Source of the DNA: JBOHRE01 sp050732635
GTDB taxonomy: Bacteria; Gemmatimonadota; Gemmatimonadetes; Longimicrobiales; RSA9
Direction: 5' to 3'
Length of the DNA: 64,000 nt
NCBI GenBank assembly: GCA_050732635.1
Contig: JBOHRE010000002.1
Span: forward strand, 1-64,000
A program made the translations under genes and the position numbers. The notes beneath the pieces are model-generated. The model searched no databases and was not told the origin of the DNA. It saw only the letters and a program-made list of their open reading frames with translations. Positions 33,011-41,548 of this stretch are shown here, in pieces. How positions within the stretch are numbered: the stretch's first letter is position 1; each line of letters opens with the position of its first letter.

Positions 33011-33477
33011 TCCGGATAGGACTGATCAGCGACACGCACGGTCTGCTGCGCAACAGCGTGTTCGGTGCCTTCGACGAGGTCGAGCGCATCCTCCACGCGG
33101 GCGACATCGGCGATGTTGCGATTCTCGACCAGCTCGCGCTCCTGGCGCCCGTCAGCGCCGTCTACGGCAACACGGACAGCGCTGAAATCCGTGGCCGCGT
33201 GCGCGAGCGCCTTGCGCTGGAGATCGAGGGTCGGCATGTCCTGCTGACCCACGGCCACGAGCTCGGCGTGCCCCGGCCGGCCGCGCTACGGGCGGCCTAC
33301 CCTGAAGCGGACGTCATCGTCTTCGGTCATACGCATCGCCGCCTGGAGGACCGCGACGGCGCGAGTCTCGTCGTCAATCCCGGAGCGGCGGGGGCGGCAC
33401 GTTTCCGGCTCGAGCCGAGCGTCGCGCTACTCGAACTCGAGCGCTCGTCGACCCGCGTGCGTTTCGTCGATCTCTGA
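33007..33477 (+). CDS. YfcE/MJ0936-type metallophosphodiesterase
   Basis: A 156-residue metallophosphoesterase. The metal motifs are in order: SDTHG (8-12), HAGDIGD (31-37), YGNTD (53-57), THGHELG (81-87) and GHTHR (105-109), ending GAAGAARF. The size matches the compact YfcE/MJ0936 family, small phosphodiesterases with uncertain natural substrates. ATGA overlaps the UbiX stop. It is the last gene before a convergent boundary with the UvrC-like gene. Confidence 0.9.
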   Translation: MIRIGLISDTHGLLRNSVFGAFDEVERILHAGDIGDVAILDQLALLAPVSAVYGNTDSAEIRGRVRERLALEIEGRHVLLTHGHELGVPRPAALRAAYPEADVIVFGHTHRRLEDRDGASLVVNPGAAGAARFRLEPSVALLELERSSTRVRFVDL

Positions 33478-33485
33478 GCGGGCCG

Positions 33486-34610
33486 TCATGGCGAGGCGCT
33501 GTTGGGCCGCTTCGCATGGCCGAGCCCGGTTCCGGCGCACGCAGCAGGCAGCGGCACCGTCCGGGCGCGTTCCTCCGGCCGGAACCTGAACCAGCGTGCG
33601 ACGAGCATCATCTCCGCGACCTGATCGGCGTCGAGACGATCCAGGCGCGGGTCCGGCTGTCGCGCAGCACGCCGGAGCTCGCGCTCGGCCGCTCGTCGTT
33701 CCGCCGCTGTTCGCACGGGCCCGAACGCGCGCGCGACGATCCCCGAGCGGATCACGTAACTGCGCGCTCCATCGAAGCCGTCGACCCGGTACAGAAATGA
33801 CAGCGAGGCGAGCTCCTGGCGCAGGCGTACGATCTCGTCGCGCGCATTTGCCAGGCGATCCCAGCGGTCGCGGAGCTGCGCGGCATACTCGTAATGCATG
33901 CCAGCGGCAGCAGCCTGCATACGGGCTCGCAGCAGATCGAGGGGCGCGTCGCTCATGCCGTTCAGGAACGCGCGAGCCAGCGCGACACGGTCGTGGTAGG
34001 TGGCCTCGGTACAGCCGCTCGCGCACGGAGCGAGGCAGCGCAAGGTTTCGGCACGCCAGCAGCGCGGCGGATCCGGCTGCGTCCTGAACAGCTCGTACTG
34101 ATCGGCGAAGCGCAGCGCCACGCGGCTCGGACAATCGGCGAGCTCGAGCAGGTCGTTGAGCTCGCGCACCACCGCGGCAGCGCGCAGACGCCCGCGCACT
34201 GGGCCGAAGACGCCACGATTGCGCGGCGTCGGCTGCGCGACGGCCAGCACGCGGGCGGCCGGCTGCGCACTGATCTGCAGGAACGCCAGGCCGGGCTGGT
34301 TCTTCTGGTGCACGTTTAGCGGCGGCCGAAAGCGTCGGATCAGGCGAAGCTCCTCGAGTAGCGCCGCGAACTCGTCGTTCACGTAGGTCCAGGCGATGCG
34401 CTCGGTGTGCGTGATGATCTCGGAAGCCTTCTGGTCGGCTGGCGCGCACAGGTATGACAGCAAACGTGACCGGACGCGGATGGACTTGCCGACGTAAAGC
34501 ACCATTCCGGCCGGGCCGAGCATGCGGTATACGGCGGGCCGGTTCTCGGCATGGGTGCGCACCTGCTCGCGCAGCGCGGCGCGCTGCCCCACACCGGTCA
34601 ACGCTGGCAT
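33486..34610 (-). CDS. UvrC N-terminal-half nuclease (GIY-YIG plus UVR domain)
   Basis: A 374-residue protein that corresponds to the N-terminal half of UvrC only. The GIY-YIG nuclease is at about 25-100 (AVYRM, VLYVGKS, a following Arg, and the Glu in NDEFAALLEELRLI). A UVR-type coiled segment lies near 230-265 (MHYEYAAQLRDRWDRL). The RNase-H-like second nuclease and the HhH of full UvrC are missing, so length is about 60 percent of the norm. It resembles Cho or the UvrC-like half of epsilon fusions, a 3-prime incision activity. It overlaps mutM by 13 bases. Confidence 0.85.
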   Translation of the reverse strand: MPALTGVGQRAALREQVRTHAENRPAVYRMLGPAGMVLYVGKSIRVRSRLLSYLCAPADQKASEIITHTERIAWTYVNDEFAALLEELRLIRRFRPPLNVHQKNQPGLAFLQISAQPAARVLAVAQPTPRNRGVFGPVRGRLRAAAVVRELNDLLELADCPSRVALRFADQYELFRTQPDPPRCWRAETLRCLAPCASGCTEATYHDRVALARAFLNGMSDAPLDLLRARMQAAAAGMHYEYAAQLRDRWDRLANARDEIVRLRQELASLSFLYRVDGFDGARSYVIRSGIVARAFGPVRTAAERRAAERELRRAARQPDPRLDRLDADQVAEMMLVARWFRFRPEERARTVPLPAACAGTGLGHAKRPNSASP

Positions 34611-35422
34611 TGCGGGCAGTAGAAGGCGGAGCGGTTCGAGAGTACCGCGCGCTTGATTGCGGTGCCGCAGGTCGTGCAGGGCTGTCCCGCGCGGTCGTAG
34701 ACGCGTAACCGAGGCTCGTAGCCGCCGGGGTCACCCTGCGCGTCGCGGTAGTCACGGAACGTCGTGCCGCGCGCGCCGATCGCCTCAGCGAGCACCTCTC
34801 GCAGCGTCTCGCGCAGCCGCCGCGTATCCTCGCGGCGCAGTGTGTTCGCGCGCCGGCTCGGCCGGACGCCGGCCCGAAACAGCGCCTCGTTCGCGTAGAT
34901 GTTGCCGATCCCGGCGACGCGACGTTGATCGAGCAGCCAGTTGCGGATGGGCGAGCGCGACGTGCGGGTCAACGCATGCAGTCGTTCGGGCGTGAATTCG
35001 TCCTCGAGCGGTTCGACGCCCAGCTCCGTGGTTCGCAGCGCCCAATCGCCGGGCGTGTACACATCGACGCGCCCGAATCGGCGCACGTCATCGAACAGCA
35101 GCTCGGTCTCGTTGTCGAGCTGAAAGCGCACGGTCACGTGAGCCATGCCGGCGGCGGCCGGTGCGTCGGAGGTGAGCAGGCGACCGGTCATGCCGAGGTT
35201 GAACGCCAACACGGGCCCTTCCGCCAGCCGGAGCAGGACATTCTTGCCGCGGCGCTCCACGGCGGCGAGCGTGGCGCCTGCGACCGCATCATGCAGCCGC
35301 TCGGGATCCGTGGTACGGCCCAACACGTCCGGGTGGCGAACCGCGACGCTCAGGATGCGGCGGCCCAGTAGTCTGGGTCGCAGGTCGCGGACGATCGTCT
35401 CGGCTTCGGGCAGCTCCGGCAT
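34598..35422 (-). CDS. mutM: Formamidopyrimidine-DNA glycosylase (MutM/Fpg)
   Basis: A 274-residue base-excision enzyme that removes 8-oxoguanine and related lesions. Processed N-terminal MPELPEAETI puts the catalytic Pro2 and Glu3 in place; K and H2TH residues follow, with GIGNIYANEALF in the helix-two-turn-helix. The zinc finger CTTCG and CPQCQR (four cysteines) ends the protein. The length is typical. It is encoded between purD (3 bases away) and the UvrC-like nuclease (overlapping), a likely repair pair. Confidence 0.95.
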   Translation of the reverse strand: MPELPEAETIVRDLRPRLLGRRILSVAVRHPDVLGRTTDPERLHDAVAGATLAAVERRGKNVLLRLAEGPVLAFNLGMTGRLLTSDAPAAAGMAHVTVRFQLDNETELLFDDVRRFGRVDVYTPGDWALRTTELGVEPLEDEFTPERLHALTRTSRSPIRNWLLDQRRVAGIGNIYANEALFRAGVRPSRRANTLRREDTRRLRETLREVLAEAIGARGTTFRDYRDAQGDPGGYEPRLRVYDRAGQPCTTCGTAIKRAVLSNRSAFYCPQCQR

Positions 35423-35425
35423 CGC

Positions 35426-36706
35426 TCACTGCGCGACGAGTGCTCGCCAACCGATGTCCTGGCGATAGTGGCGTCCCTCGAACCGAATCGCCGCCGCGGC
35501 GGCGCGGCTTCGGCTCGCCGCCTCGGCCAGCGTTGGAGCCAGCGCGGTCACCGACAGCACGCGACCGCCAGCGGTGACCAGCCGGCCCTGCTCGTCACGC
35601 TTCGTGCCCGCGTGAAAGACGACTACGTCCTCGGCCGTTTCCACGTCTTCGGGAATTCGAATCGGCTTACCTGTGTCGTAGTGCCCGGGATATCCGCGCG
35701 AAGCCAGCACCGTGGTCAGCGCGGCCCCCGGCCTCCAGCGCATGGGCTCAGCAGGGAGCGGCTCGCCTCGGGCGATCGAAAGCATCGGCTCCAGGAGCGA
35801 CGACTTCAGCAGGGGCAGGAGCGCCTGCGTTTCCGGATCGCCGAAGCGAGCATTGAACTCGATCACCACGGGTCCGGCCGCCGTTTCCATGAGACCGGCG
35901 TACAGCAAGCCCGTGAACGGGCAGCCATCGTCACGCAGCGCCGCGAGCGTAGGGAGGAACACACGCTCGCGGACGCTGTCCAGGAAATCGGCGGCGAGCC
36001 GCGCCACCGGAGCGTAGGCGCCCATGCCGCCCGTGTTGGGTCCGGTCTCGGCCTCGCCCACACGCTTGTGGTCCTGCGCCGGAAGCAGCGGCAGGACGCC
36101 GTGCCCGTCCGTCAGGGCGAAAACGGACACCTCCTCGCCTTCGAGCCGCTCCTCGATCACGATCTCGGCGCCCGCCTCGCCGAAGTCGCCGCGGACCAGC
36201 ATTGCCCGGCTCGCCATGACCGCATCCTCGGGCGTGTCACAGATCACGGCGCCCTTGCCCGCGGCGAGCCCGGAGGCCTTCACCACCAACGGTCGATCCT
36301 GCGCCCGGATGTAGGCCTCGGCCGCAGTGGCTTCGGTAAATGTACGGTATCCGGCGGTGGGCACGCCAGCCCGCGCCATGAGCTCCTTGGCGTAGGCCTT
36401 CGACGCTTCGATCGCGCTGGCGGCGCGGGTCGGGCCGAAGACAGGGATGCCATGGCGGGTCAGGACATCGACGATACCGGCGGCCAAGGGCGCCTCGGGA
36501 CCGATCACCACGAGGTCGACGCGCTGGTTTTCAGCCCACCCGGCGATCGGCTGCAGCTCGGTGACGTCGAGGGGGAGGGCCCGGGCAAGGCCGTGTGTGC
36601 CGCCGTTGCCTCGGGTGACGAACAGCTCGGCGTCCGGCGCATCGCGGCGCAGCTTCCAGAGCAGGGCGTGCTCGCGACCGCCGTTGCCGACCACCAGAAC
36701 TTTCAT
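35426..36706 (-). CDS. purD: Phosphoribosylamine--glycine ligase (PurD)
   Basis: A 426-residue ATP-grasp enzyme of purine synthesis that ligates glycine to phosphoribosylamine. MKVLVVGNGGREHAL is the classical start. VVIGPEAPLAAG, LVVKASGLAAGKG and EFNARFGDPETQALLP mark the substrate and ATP-grasp parts. The length is as expected. It is 3 bases from mutM and 98 bases behind the M48 gene. Confidence 0.96.
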   Translation of the reverse strand: MKVLVVGNGGREHALLWKLRRDAPDAELFVTRGNGGTHGLARALPLDVTELQPIAGWAENQRVDLVVIGPEAPLAAGIVDVLTRHGIPVFGPTRAASAIEASKAYAKELMARAGVPTAGYRTFTEATAAEAYIRAQDRPLVVKASGLAAGKGAVICDTPEDAVMASRAMLVRGDFGEAGAEIVIEERLEGEEVSVFALTDGHGVLPLLPAQDHKRVGEAETGPNTGGMGAYAPVARLAADFLDSVRERVFLPTLAALRDDGCPFTGLLYAGLMETAAGPVVIEFNARFGDPETQALLPLLKSSLLEPMLSIARGEPLPAEPMRWRPGAALTTVLASRGYPGHYDTGKPIRIPEDVETAEDVVVFHAGTKRDEQGRLVTAGGRVLSVTALAPTLAEAASRSRAAAAAIRFEGRHYRQDIGWRALVAQ

Positions 36707-36804
36707 GCGAGCGGGACCGGGAAGGGAAGCGGGATCGCGCGCGACGCTCCCATGGTGCGGCTCGGTCGGCGATCGCGCAAACCGCCGCGGCGGATGTCCG
36801 GATT

Positions 36805-37782
36805 CTACGTTTTCCAGCCGTCGGTGAAGGCGTCGCGCATGCGGCGCGCGGCATCGCCGACGTGTGACGCAAAGGAGCCGGCATCCTCGGCGTACGCGCG
36901 GGCGGCGGAGGCCATATCCTGCGTGTAGGGACTGCGTTCATCGCCGCGGCGGCGATACTCGCCGCGGAGCACGCGGTCGTACTGGCCCTCCTGGATCCAG
37001 TCGCGGAGTTCCGCCACGCGCAGAACCGGGAAGGGGTGCGTGGCGAGGAGCAGGTTGAGGACCTTGAAGACGGAATCGGCGACGTCGCCGCTCTCGCGAT
37101 ACTCTTCGGCCTGTCGCATGAACTCGCCGAGGTCGAGCTCATCGGCGTTGCCGCCACCGGCGAGCTTCATGAACGTCCACATTGCGGCGTCGGGTTTCTG
37201 CGAGGCGAGCAGCCCGGCGCGGTCAGCAGACAGCTCGCTCTTGCGGCTCCACTCGAGAAGCCCGATGAGCACGCCTCTGGCGGCCAGTCCGACGATCGGG
37301 AATCCGGCGGTGGCCAGGCGCAGCAGCAGCACCATCATGGTGCGGTAGAGGACATGCCCCGACATGATGTGGCCGAGCTCGTGGCCGAGCAGGAAGATGA
37401 GTTCCTCATCAGCCAGCAGGCGGACCGATCCGGAGTTGAGGATGATGAACGGCTGAGCCATCCCGTAGGCGCCAGCATTGACGATCGGCGTTTGCGATAC
37501 GAAGAGCGGATGGTGCGGCGTGTCCATGGTGCGCAGCACGTCCTGATAGTGGGCGTGCAGCTTGGGGAATTGGCGTTCGCTGACGCGCACGGCATTCGCC
37601 TGGAACGCCAGGCGGATCGGCTTCTCGCCGAAGAAGCCGAACAGCTTGCGCAGCACCTCGTCGAAGGCCGGAATCCTGCGCAGCGCCGCCAGTGCGGCGC
37701 GGTCGGCCGGATGTTCCCAGGATTCGGCGCTGATGTCGTGGAGAATGAGGCGGCCGTCGTGCCGCTCGAGTGATTCGGGCAT
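36805..37782 (-). CDS. M48-family metallopeptidase
   Basis: A 325-residue peptidase. The zinc motif HELGHIMSGH (about 150-159), a third ligand region with ELSADRAGLL (Glu downstream) and an IGLLEWSRKSELSADRAG block identify family M48. Hydrophobic stretches (around residues 120-180 in the catalytic region) suggest membrane association, although no signal peptide is seen. The C-terminal 100 residues are polar. M48 members degrade misfolded membrane proteins (HtpX) or process small substrates. It shares the direction of purD and mutM. Confidence 0.85.
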   Translation of the reverse strand: MPESLERHDGRLILHDISAESWEHPADRAALAALRRIPAFDEVLRKLFGFFGEKPIRLAFQANAVRVSERQFPKLHAHYQDVLRTMDTPHHPLFVSQTPIVNAGAYGMAQPFIILNSGSVRLLADEELIFLLGHELGHIMSGHVLYRTMMVLLLRLATAGFPIVGLAARGVLIGLLEWSRKSELSADRAGLLASQKPDAAMWTFMKLAGGGNADELDLGEFMRQAEEYRESGDVADSVFKVLNLLLATHPFPVLRVAELRDWIQEGQYDRVLRGEYRRRGDERSPYTQDMASAARAYAEDAGSFASHVGDAARRMRDAFTDGWKT

Positions 37783-37844
37783 GGGACTCCGGGTGTTGGC
37801 GTTGGCGGCCGTACGGCTGCGCCGACGCCCTGGTTTCGTGTTTC

Positions 37845-39002
37845 CTAGGCTCGCAGCGCCTGGTCGAGATCCGCGATCAGATCCTCGGCGTCCTCGATAC
37901 CGACCGAGAGTCGCACGAGCCCATCGGTGATCCCCATCGCCTCACGCCGCTCCCTGGCGACGGACGCGTGCGTCATGATTGCCGGGTGCCCGATCAGGCT
38001 TTCGACGCCGCCGAGGCTCTCCGCCATGGCGAAGAGGCGCACGTGTTCGATGAGCCGCCGTGCCCGCTCGAGCGAACCCATTTCCAGGCTCAGCATGCCG
38101 GTAAAGCCGCACATCTGCGACTTCGCCAGCGCGTGCTGCGGGTGCGAGGCCAGCCCGGGGTAGTAGACGTGCTCGACGCCGTCGTGCTGCTCGAGGAACT
38201 CGGCGATGCGCTGCCCGTTGGCGTTGTGCTGCTGCATGCGGACATGGAGCGTCTTGGTGCCGCGCAGCACGAGCCAGCAATCCATCGGGCCGGGTACGGC
38301 GCCGGCGGCCTTCTGCAGGAACCGCAGCTCATCGGCGATGCCGTCGTGGTTCGTGACGACGATGCCGCCGATGACGTCGGAGTGGCCGTTCAGGTATTTC
38401 GTGCTCGAGTGAACGACGAGGTCCGCGCCGAGCTCGAGGGGCCGCTGGTTGTACGGTGAAGCGAAGGTGTTGTCGACGCACAGCTGGATGCCCGCTTCGC
38501 GCGCGATCTGCGCAGCGCCGCGTAGATCGGTGATGCGCATCATCGGATTCGTCGGCGTCTCGAGATGGAGCAGTCGCGTCCGCGGGCGTAGTGCGCGACG
38601 CACATTGTCGAGGTCGCGCGAGTCGACGAAACTGAACTCGAGTCCGAGGCGGCTCAAGACGTGTTGGAACATGCGCGTCGTGCCGCCGTAGGTGTTCTCC
38701 TCGGTGACCACATGATCGCCGGCGGAGAGTCGCTTCACCACGGCTTCGATGGCGGCCAGGCCGCTGGCGAAGGCAATGCCGTGCCTGCCGAGCTCGAGGG
38801 CCGCAATGTTGCGCTCCAAGGCTTCGCGCGTGGGATTCTGTACGCGCGCGTACTCGTAACCGGCGCGAGGCTTGCCCAGAGCCTCCTGCACGTACGTCGA
38901 GGTCTGGTAGATCGGCGGCATGATCGCGCCGGTGGTGGGATCCGGCGCCTGTCCCGCATGGACGGCGCGGGTGCCGAAGCGCTGGCGGGTCTGATCATTC
39001 AT
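37845..39002 (-). CDS. metB: Cystathionine gamma-synthase or gamma-lyase (MetB-like)
   Basis: A 385-residue PLP enzyme. GTRAVHAGQAPDP at the start, STYVQEALGKPRAGYEYARVQNP, then GIAFASGLAAIEAV, YGGTTRMFQHVL and the PLP lysine block HSSTKYLNGHSD are typical. SLGGVESLIGHPAIMTHASV is the substrate-channel motif. This is the more canonical of the two paralogues in the window. The ATG giving MNDQTRQRFGTRAVH is preferred; another is eight codons upstream. Whether it synthesises or cleaves cystathionine is open. Confidence 0.9.
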   Translation of the reverse strand: MNDQTRQRFGTRAVHAGQAPDPTTGAIMPPIYQTSTYVQEALGKPRAGYEYARVQNPTREALERNIAALELGRHGIAFASGLAAIEAVVKRLSAGDHVVTEENTYGGTTRMFQHVLSRLGLEFSFVDSRDLDNVRRALRPRTRLLHLETPTNPMMRITDLRGAAQIAREAGIQLCVDNTFASPYNQRPLELGADLVVHSSTKYLNGHSDVIGGIVVTNHDGIADELRFLQKAAGAVPGPMDCWLVLRGTKTLHVRMQQHNANGQRIAEFLEQHDGVEHVYYPGLASHPQHALAKSQMCGFTGMLSLEMGSLERARRLIEHVRLFAMAESLGGVESLIGHPAIMTHASVARERREAMGITDGLVRLSVGIEDAEDLIADLDQALRA

Positions 39003-39031
39003 GCGTCCGTCCGGATGAAGTTGCACGGCGA

Positions 39032-39061
39032 AGAATAGGGGCCGAATGGAGAACGGGGCAA
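39032..39061 (-). promoter_or_regulatory. Promoter for metB
   Basis: On the minus strand TTGCCC (39061-39056), an 18-base spacer and TATTCT (39037-39032), about 23 bases ahead of the ATG. It lies across the start of the divergent hydrolase gene. Confidence 0.5.
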
Positions 39062-39906
39062 AGTCGGGCGACGCGACCGGAGCCGGCCCAGGGCTCGCAC
39101 ACGAGGTCGTGATCGCCGAGCAGTCCAGCCCGCTGCAGTGGGTGTACTTCCTTCACGGCATCTTCGGCGCGGGTCGCAACTGGGGCACGGTGGCGCGGCG
39201 TCTGGTCGAGGCGCGGCGGGACGTGGGCGCGGTGCTCGTCGATCTCCGCGAGCACGGCGGCTCGCGCGGCTTCGAGCCGCCCCACACCGTGACCGCGGCT
39301 GCCGGGGACCTCTGCAGGCTCGTGACGGCCACGGGCCGAGCGCCCACGGCCGTGGTCGCTCATTCGTTCGGCGGCAAGGTCGCGCTCGCCTACACACGCG
39401 CGTGCGCGCAGGCACCTGATCAGCTCTGGCTGGTGGATGCGACGCCCGCTGCGCGCCCGGAGCCGAGCGGAGACGCCTGGACGCTGCTCGGCATACTCCG
39501 CTCGCTGCCGGACGAGTTCGAGAGCCGCGACGCGTTGATCGACGCGCTGGGCGAGCACGGCACGGCCCGGCCCGTGGCACAGTGGATCGCGACGAACCTG
39601 GAGCGCGTCGAGCGGGATGGCGGCGCGACCTACCGCTGGCGCTTCGACCTCGACGCGCTGGAATCGCTGCTGCGTGATTTCTTTCGCGAAGACCTCACCG
39701 GTATCGCCGAAGATCCGCCATCCGGTCTGGAGGTGCACGTCATTCGGGCATCGACGTCGAGCGTGCTCGATGAGGACACGCTCGACCGCCTGGAACGCGC
39801 GGCTGCGGCGTCGCCCCGCGTCCACCTCCACCGCGTCGAGGGCGGACACTGGCTGAACCTGGACAACCCTGACGCGCTGCTGGAGCTGCTCATCGGCTCC
39901 GTGTAA
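39046..39906 (+). CDS. Alpha/beta-hydrolase (YbfF-type)
   Basis: A 286-residue alpha/beta-hydrolase. The oxyanion motif LHGIFGAGRNW (about 38-48) and the nucleophile elbow VAHSFGGK (Ser about 106) are clear; catalytic His is in EGGHWLN near the C-terminus. The YFLHGIFGAGRNWG pattern matches the YbfF/ABHD11 subgroup of small esterases. No signal peptide. The gene stands alone between the divergent metB and the glmM promoter. The substrate is unknown. Confidence 0.85.
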   Translation: MENGAKSGDATGAGPGLAHEVVIAEQSSPLQWVYFLHGIFGAGRNWGTVARRLVEARRDVGAVLVDLREHGGSRGFEPPHTVTAAAGDLCRLVTATGRAPTAVVAHSFGGKVALAYTRACAQAPDQLWLVDATPAARPEPSGDAWTLLGILRSLPDEFESRDALIDALGEHGTARPVAQWIATNLERVERDGGATYRWRFDLDALESLLRDFFREDLTGIAEDPPSGLEVHVIRASTSSVLDEDTLDRLERAAAASPRVHLHRVEGGHWLNLDNPDALLELLIGSV

Positions 39907-39942
39907 CACGCGAGCTGCAGTCCGCGACAACCGGAGCGTGCG

Positions 39943-39972
39943 TTGACACCGCTGAATGGCGCGCTCTAGCAT
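39943..39972 (+). promoter_or_regulatory. Promoter for glmM
   Basis: TTGACA (39943-39948), a perfect -35, then an 18-base spacer and TAGCAT (39967-39972). The leader would be about 35 bases before the TTG start, and contains the purine-rich ribosome site AGGGGAGAGG (40001-40010). Confidence 0.7.
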
Positions 39973-40014
39973 GGCGCCTGGCGACCGCTCGCAGGCGGGC
40001 AGGGGAGAGGACGA

Positions 40015-41406
40015 TTGGCGGCGAGTCCGATGGCCGATGGGTTGATGGTGAGCGTTTCCGGCGTGCGTGGGCGCGTCGGCGAAGGGCTGACGCCAGAGGT
40101 CGTCGCGGCATTCGCCTCCGCGTTCGCGGCGTGGGCACGCCGGCAGGCGCACGGCGCGGCGACGCGCATCGTGATCGGACGTGACTCGCGTACCTCGGGG
40201 CCGATGTTCCTGCGCGCCGCTGTCAGTGGGCTGCAGTCGGTCGGCTGTGATGTAATCGATGTCGGCCTGGCGCCGACGCCCACCACGCTGATGGCCGTGC
40301 GCCATCACCACGCCGGCGGCGGCATCGTCATCACGGCGAGCCATAATCCGGTTGAATGGAACGCGCTGAAGCTCGCCTCGGCGGAGGGCATGTTTCTCGA
40401 TGCCGAGCAGGCCGCCGCCATGCGGACGTTCCTGGATGGTGGCATCAGACGGGCCGGGTGGGACGCGCTGGGCGATGTCGCCACCGATGCGGGCGCGGTC
40501 GACCGCCACCTCGCCGCGGTGCTCCGGCTGCCGTATCTCGACATCGAGGGCCTCCGCAAAAGGCGCTTTCGCGTTGCGCTGGACTGCGTGCATGGTGCCG
40601 GCGCCGTGCTGCTGCCGCGGCTTCTGGAGTCGCTCGGCTGCGAGGTCATCGGCATCGGCCTCGAGCCGGACGGCCGGTTCCAGCGAGAGCCGGAGCCGGT
40701 GGCCGCGAACCTGGGCGCGCTCGAGCGCCTGGTCGTCGAGACCGGCGCGCAGCTGGGAATGGCGACCGACCCGGACGCCGATCGGCTGTCGCTGGTGAGT
40801 GACAAGGGTCAGGCCATCGGCGAAGATCTGACACTGGCGCTCGCAACCCGATTGGTGCTGCGACACGAGCGGGGGTCGGTGGTCGCCAACCTGTCGACCA
40901 GTCGGGTGGTCGAGGACGCGGCCGACGAGGCCGGCGTACCGTTCGTCCGCGCCGCGGTCGGCGAAATCAACGTCGCCAGACGCATGCAGGCAGAGGGCGC
41001 CGTCATCGGCGGAGAGGGCAACGGCGGGGTGATCCTGCCGGTCGTGCACCACACGCGAGACGCGGCCGTGGCTGCAGCGTTGATCCTACAGCTGCTGCTC
41101 GAGACGCAGGTCAGCCTCGCGGAGCACGTGTCCCGCCACCCGAGCTACACGATCGTGAAGGCAAAGCTGCCGCACCGTGGCGACGCGCTCGAGCCGATCT
41201 ACACGAGCTTGCAGGCGCGCCTGGCACCGCCAGTCTGCGACCGTCAGGATGGGTTGTGGCTGGCCTGGCCCGAGGAGCGCAAGTGGGTGCACCTGCGGCC
41301 ATCGGGAACGGAGCCGATCATCCGCATCATCGCCGAGGCGCCGGTGCGGCAGACGGCCGAGGAGCTGATCGAGATGGCGCGGGTCACGCTGGCGAGCGGC
41401 GCCTGA
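40015..41406 (+). CDS. glmM: Phosphoglucosamine mutase (GlmM-type phosphohexomutase)
   Basis: A 463-residue phosphohexomutase converting glucosamine-6-P to glucosamine-1-P for UDP-GlcNAc. SGVRGRVGEGL marks the first domain, TASHNPVEWNALK the phosphoserine loop (Ser is the phosphate carrier), TDPDADRL the metal loop and RPSGTEPIIRI the phosphate-binding domain 4. TTG was chosen because AGGGGAGAGG ends 4 bases before it; the ATG five codons later (40030) is 19 bases from that site. glmS follows, which favours GlmM over a general phosphoglucomutase. Confidence 0.88.
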   Translation: MAASPMADGLMVSVSGVRGRVGEGLTPEVVAAFASAFAAWARRQAHGAATRIVIGRDSRTSGPMFLRAAVSGLQSVGCDVIDVGLAPTPTTLMAVRHHHAGGGIVITASHNPVEWNALKLASAEGMFLDAEQAAAMRTFLDGGIRRAGWDALGDVATDAGAVDRHLAAVLRLPYLDIEGLRKRRFRVALDCVHGAGAVLLPRLLESLGCEVIGIGLEPDGRFQREPEPVAANLGALERLVVETGAQLGMATDPDADRLSLVSDKGQAIGEDLTLALATRLVLRHERGSVVANLSTSRVVEDAADEAGVPFVRAAVGEINVARRMQAEGAVIGGEGNGGVILPVVHHTRDAAVAAALILQLLLETQVSLAEHVSRHPSYTIVKAKLPHRGDALEPIYTSLQARLAPPVCDRQDGLWLAWPEERKWVHLRPSGTEPIIRIIAEAPVRQTAEELIEMARVTLASGA

Positions 41407-41415
41407 CCCACGTCC

Positions 41416-41442
41416 GCCGAGCCGGCGTGGCGGCCGCTCGGC
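41416..41442 (+). terminator. Weak hairpin after glmM
   Basis: GCCGAG and CTCGGC pair across 15 bases in the 142-base glmM-glmS gap. No T-run follows, so it is at best a factor-dependent stop or RNA-end stabiliser. Confidence 0.25.
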
Positions 41443-41467
41443 GCCGCGATCGCATCCGGCCGGCAAC

Positions 41468-41497
41468 TTGCAGTTCTTCGCCACGGGTTCCGATTAT
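41468..41497 (+). promoter_or_regulatory. Promoter for glmS
   Basis: TTGCAG (41468-41473), an 18-base spacer and GATTAT (41492-41497). The leader would be about 45 bases and includes the ribosome site ACGGAG ahead of the glmS ATG. No glmS ribozyme can be recognised in this short leader. Confidence 0.5.
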
Positions 41498-41548
41498 CCG
41501 AGCCTGTGGGTTTCGGTCCCGGAAGCCCGTACCCTACGGAGTACCACG

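Noticed and set aside
33427..34755. Alternative long minus-strand frame over the UvrC-like gene
   Set aside because: It is Arg/Ala-rich without any domain, whereas the chosen frame has GIY-YIG and UVR motifs.
36782..36793. CCGCCGCGGCGG palindrome after the M48 gene as a terminator
   Set aside because: The self-complementary run leaves almost no loop, and only three T bases follow on the minus strand.
41498..41548. glmS ribozyme in the glmS leader
   Set aside because: The predicted leader is about 45 bases, much shorter than the known ribozyme, and shows none of its conserved pairing.
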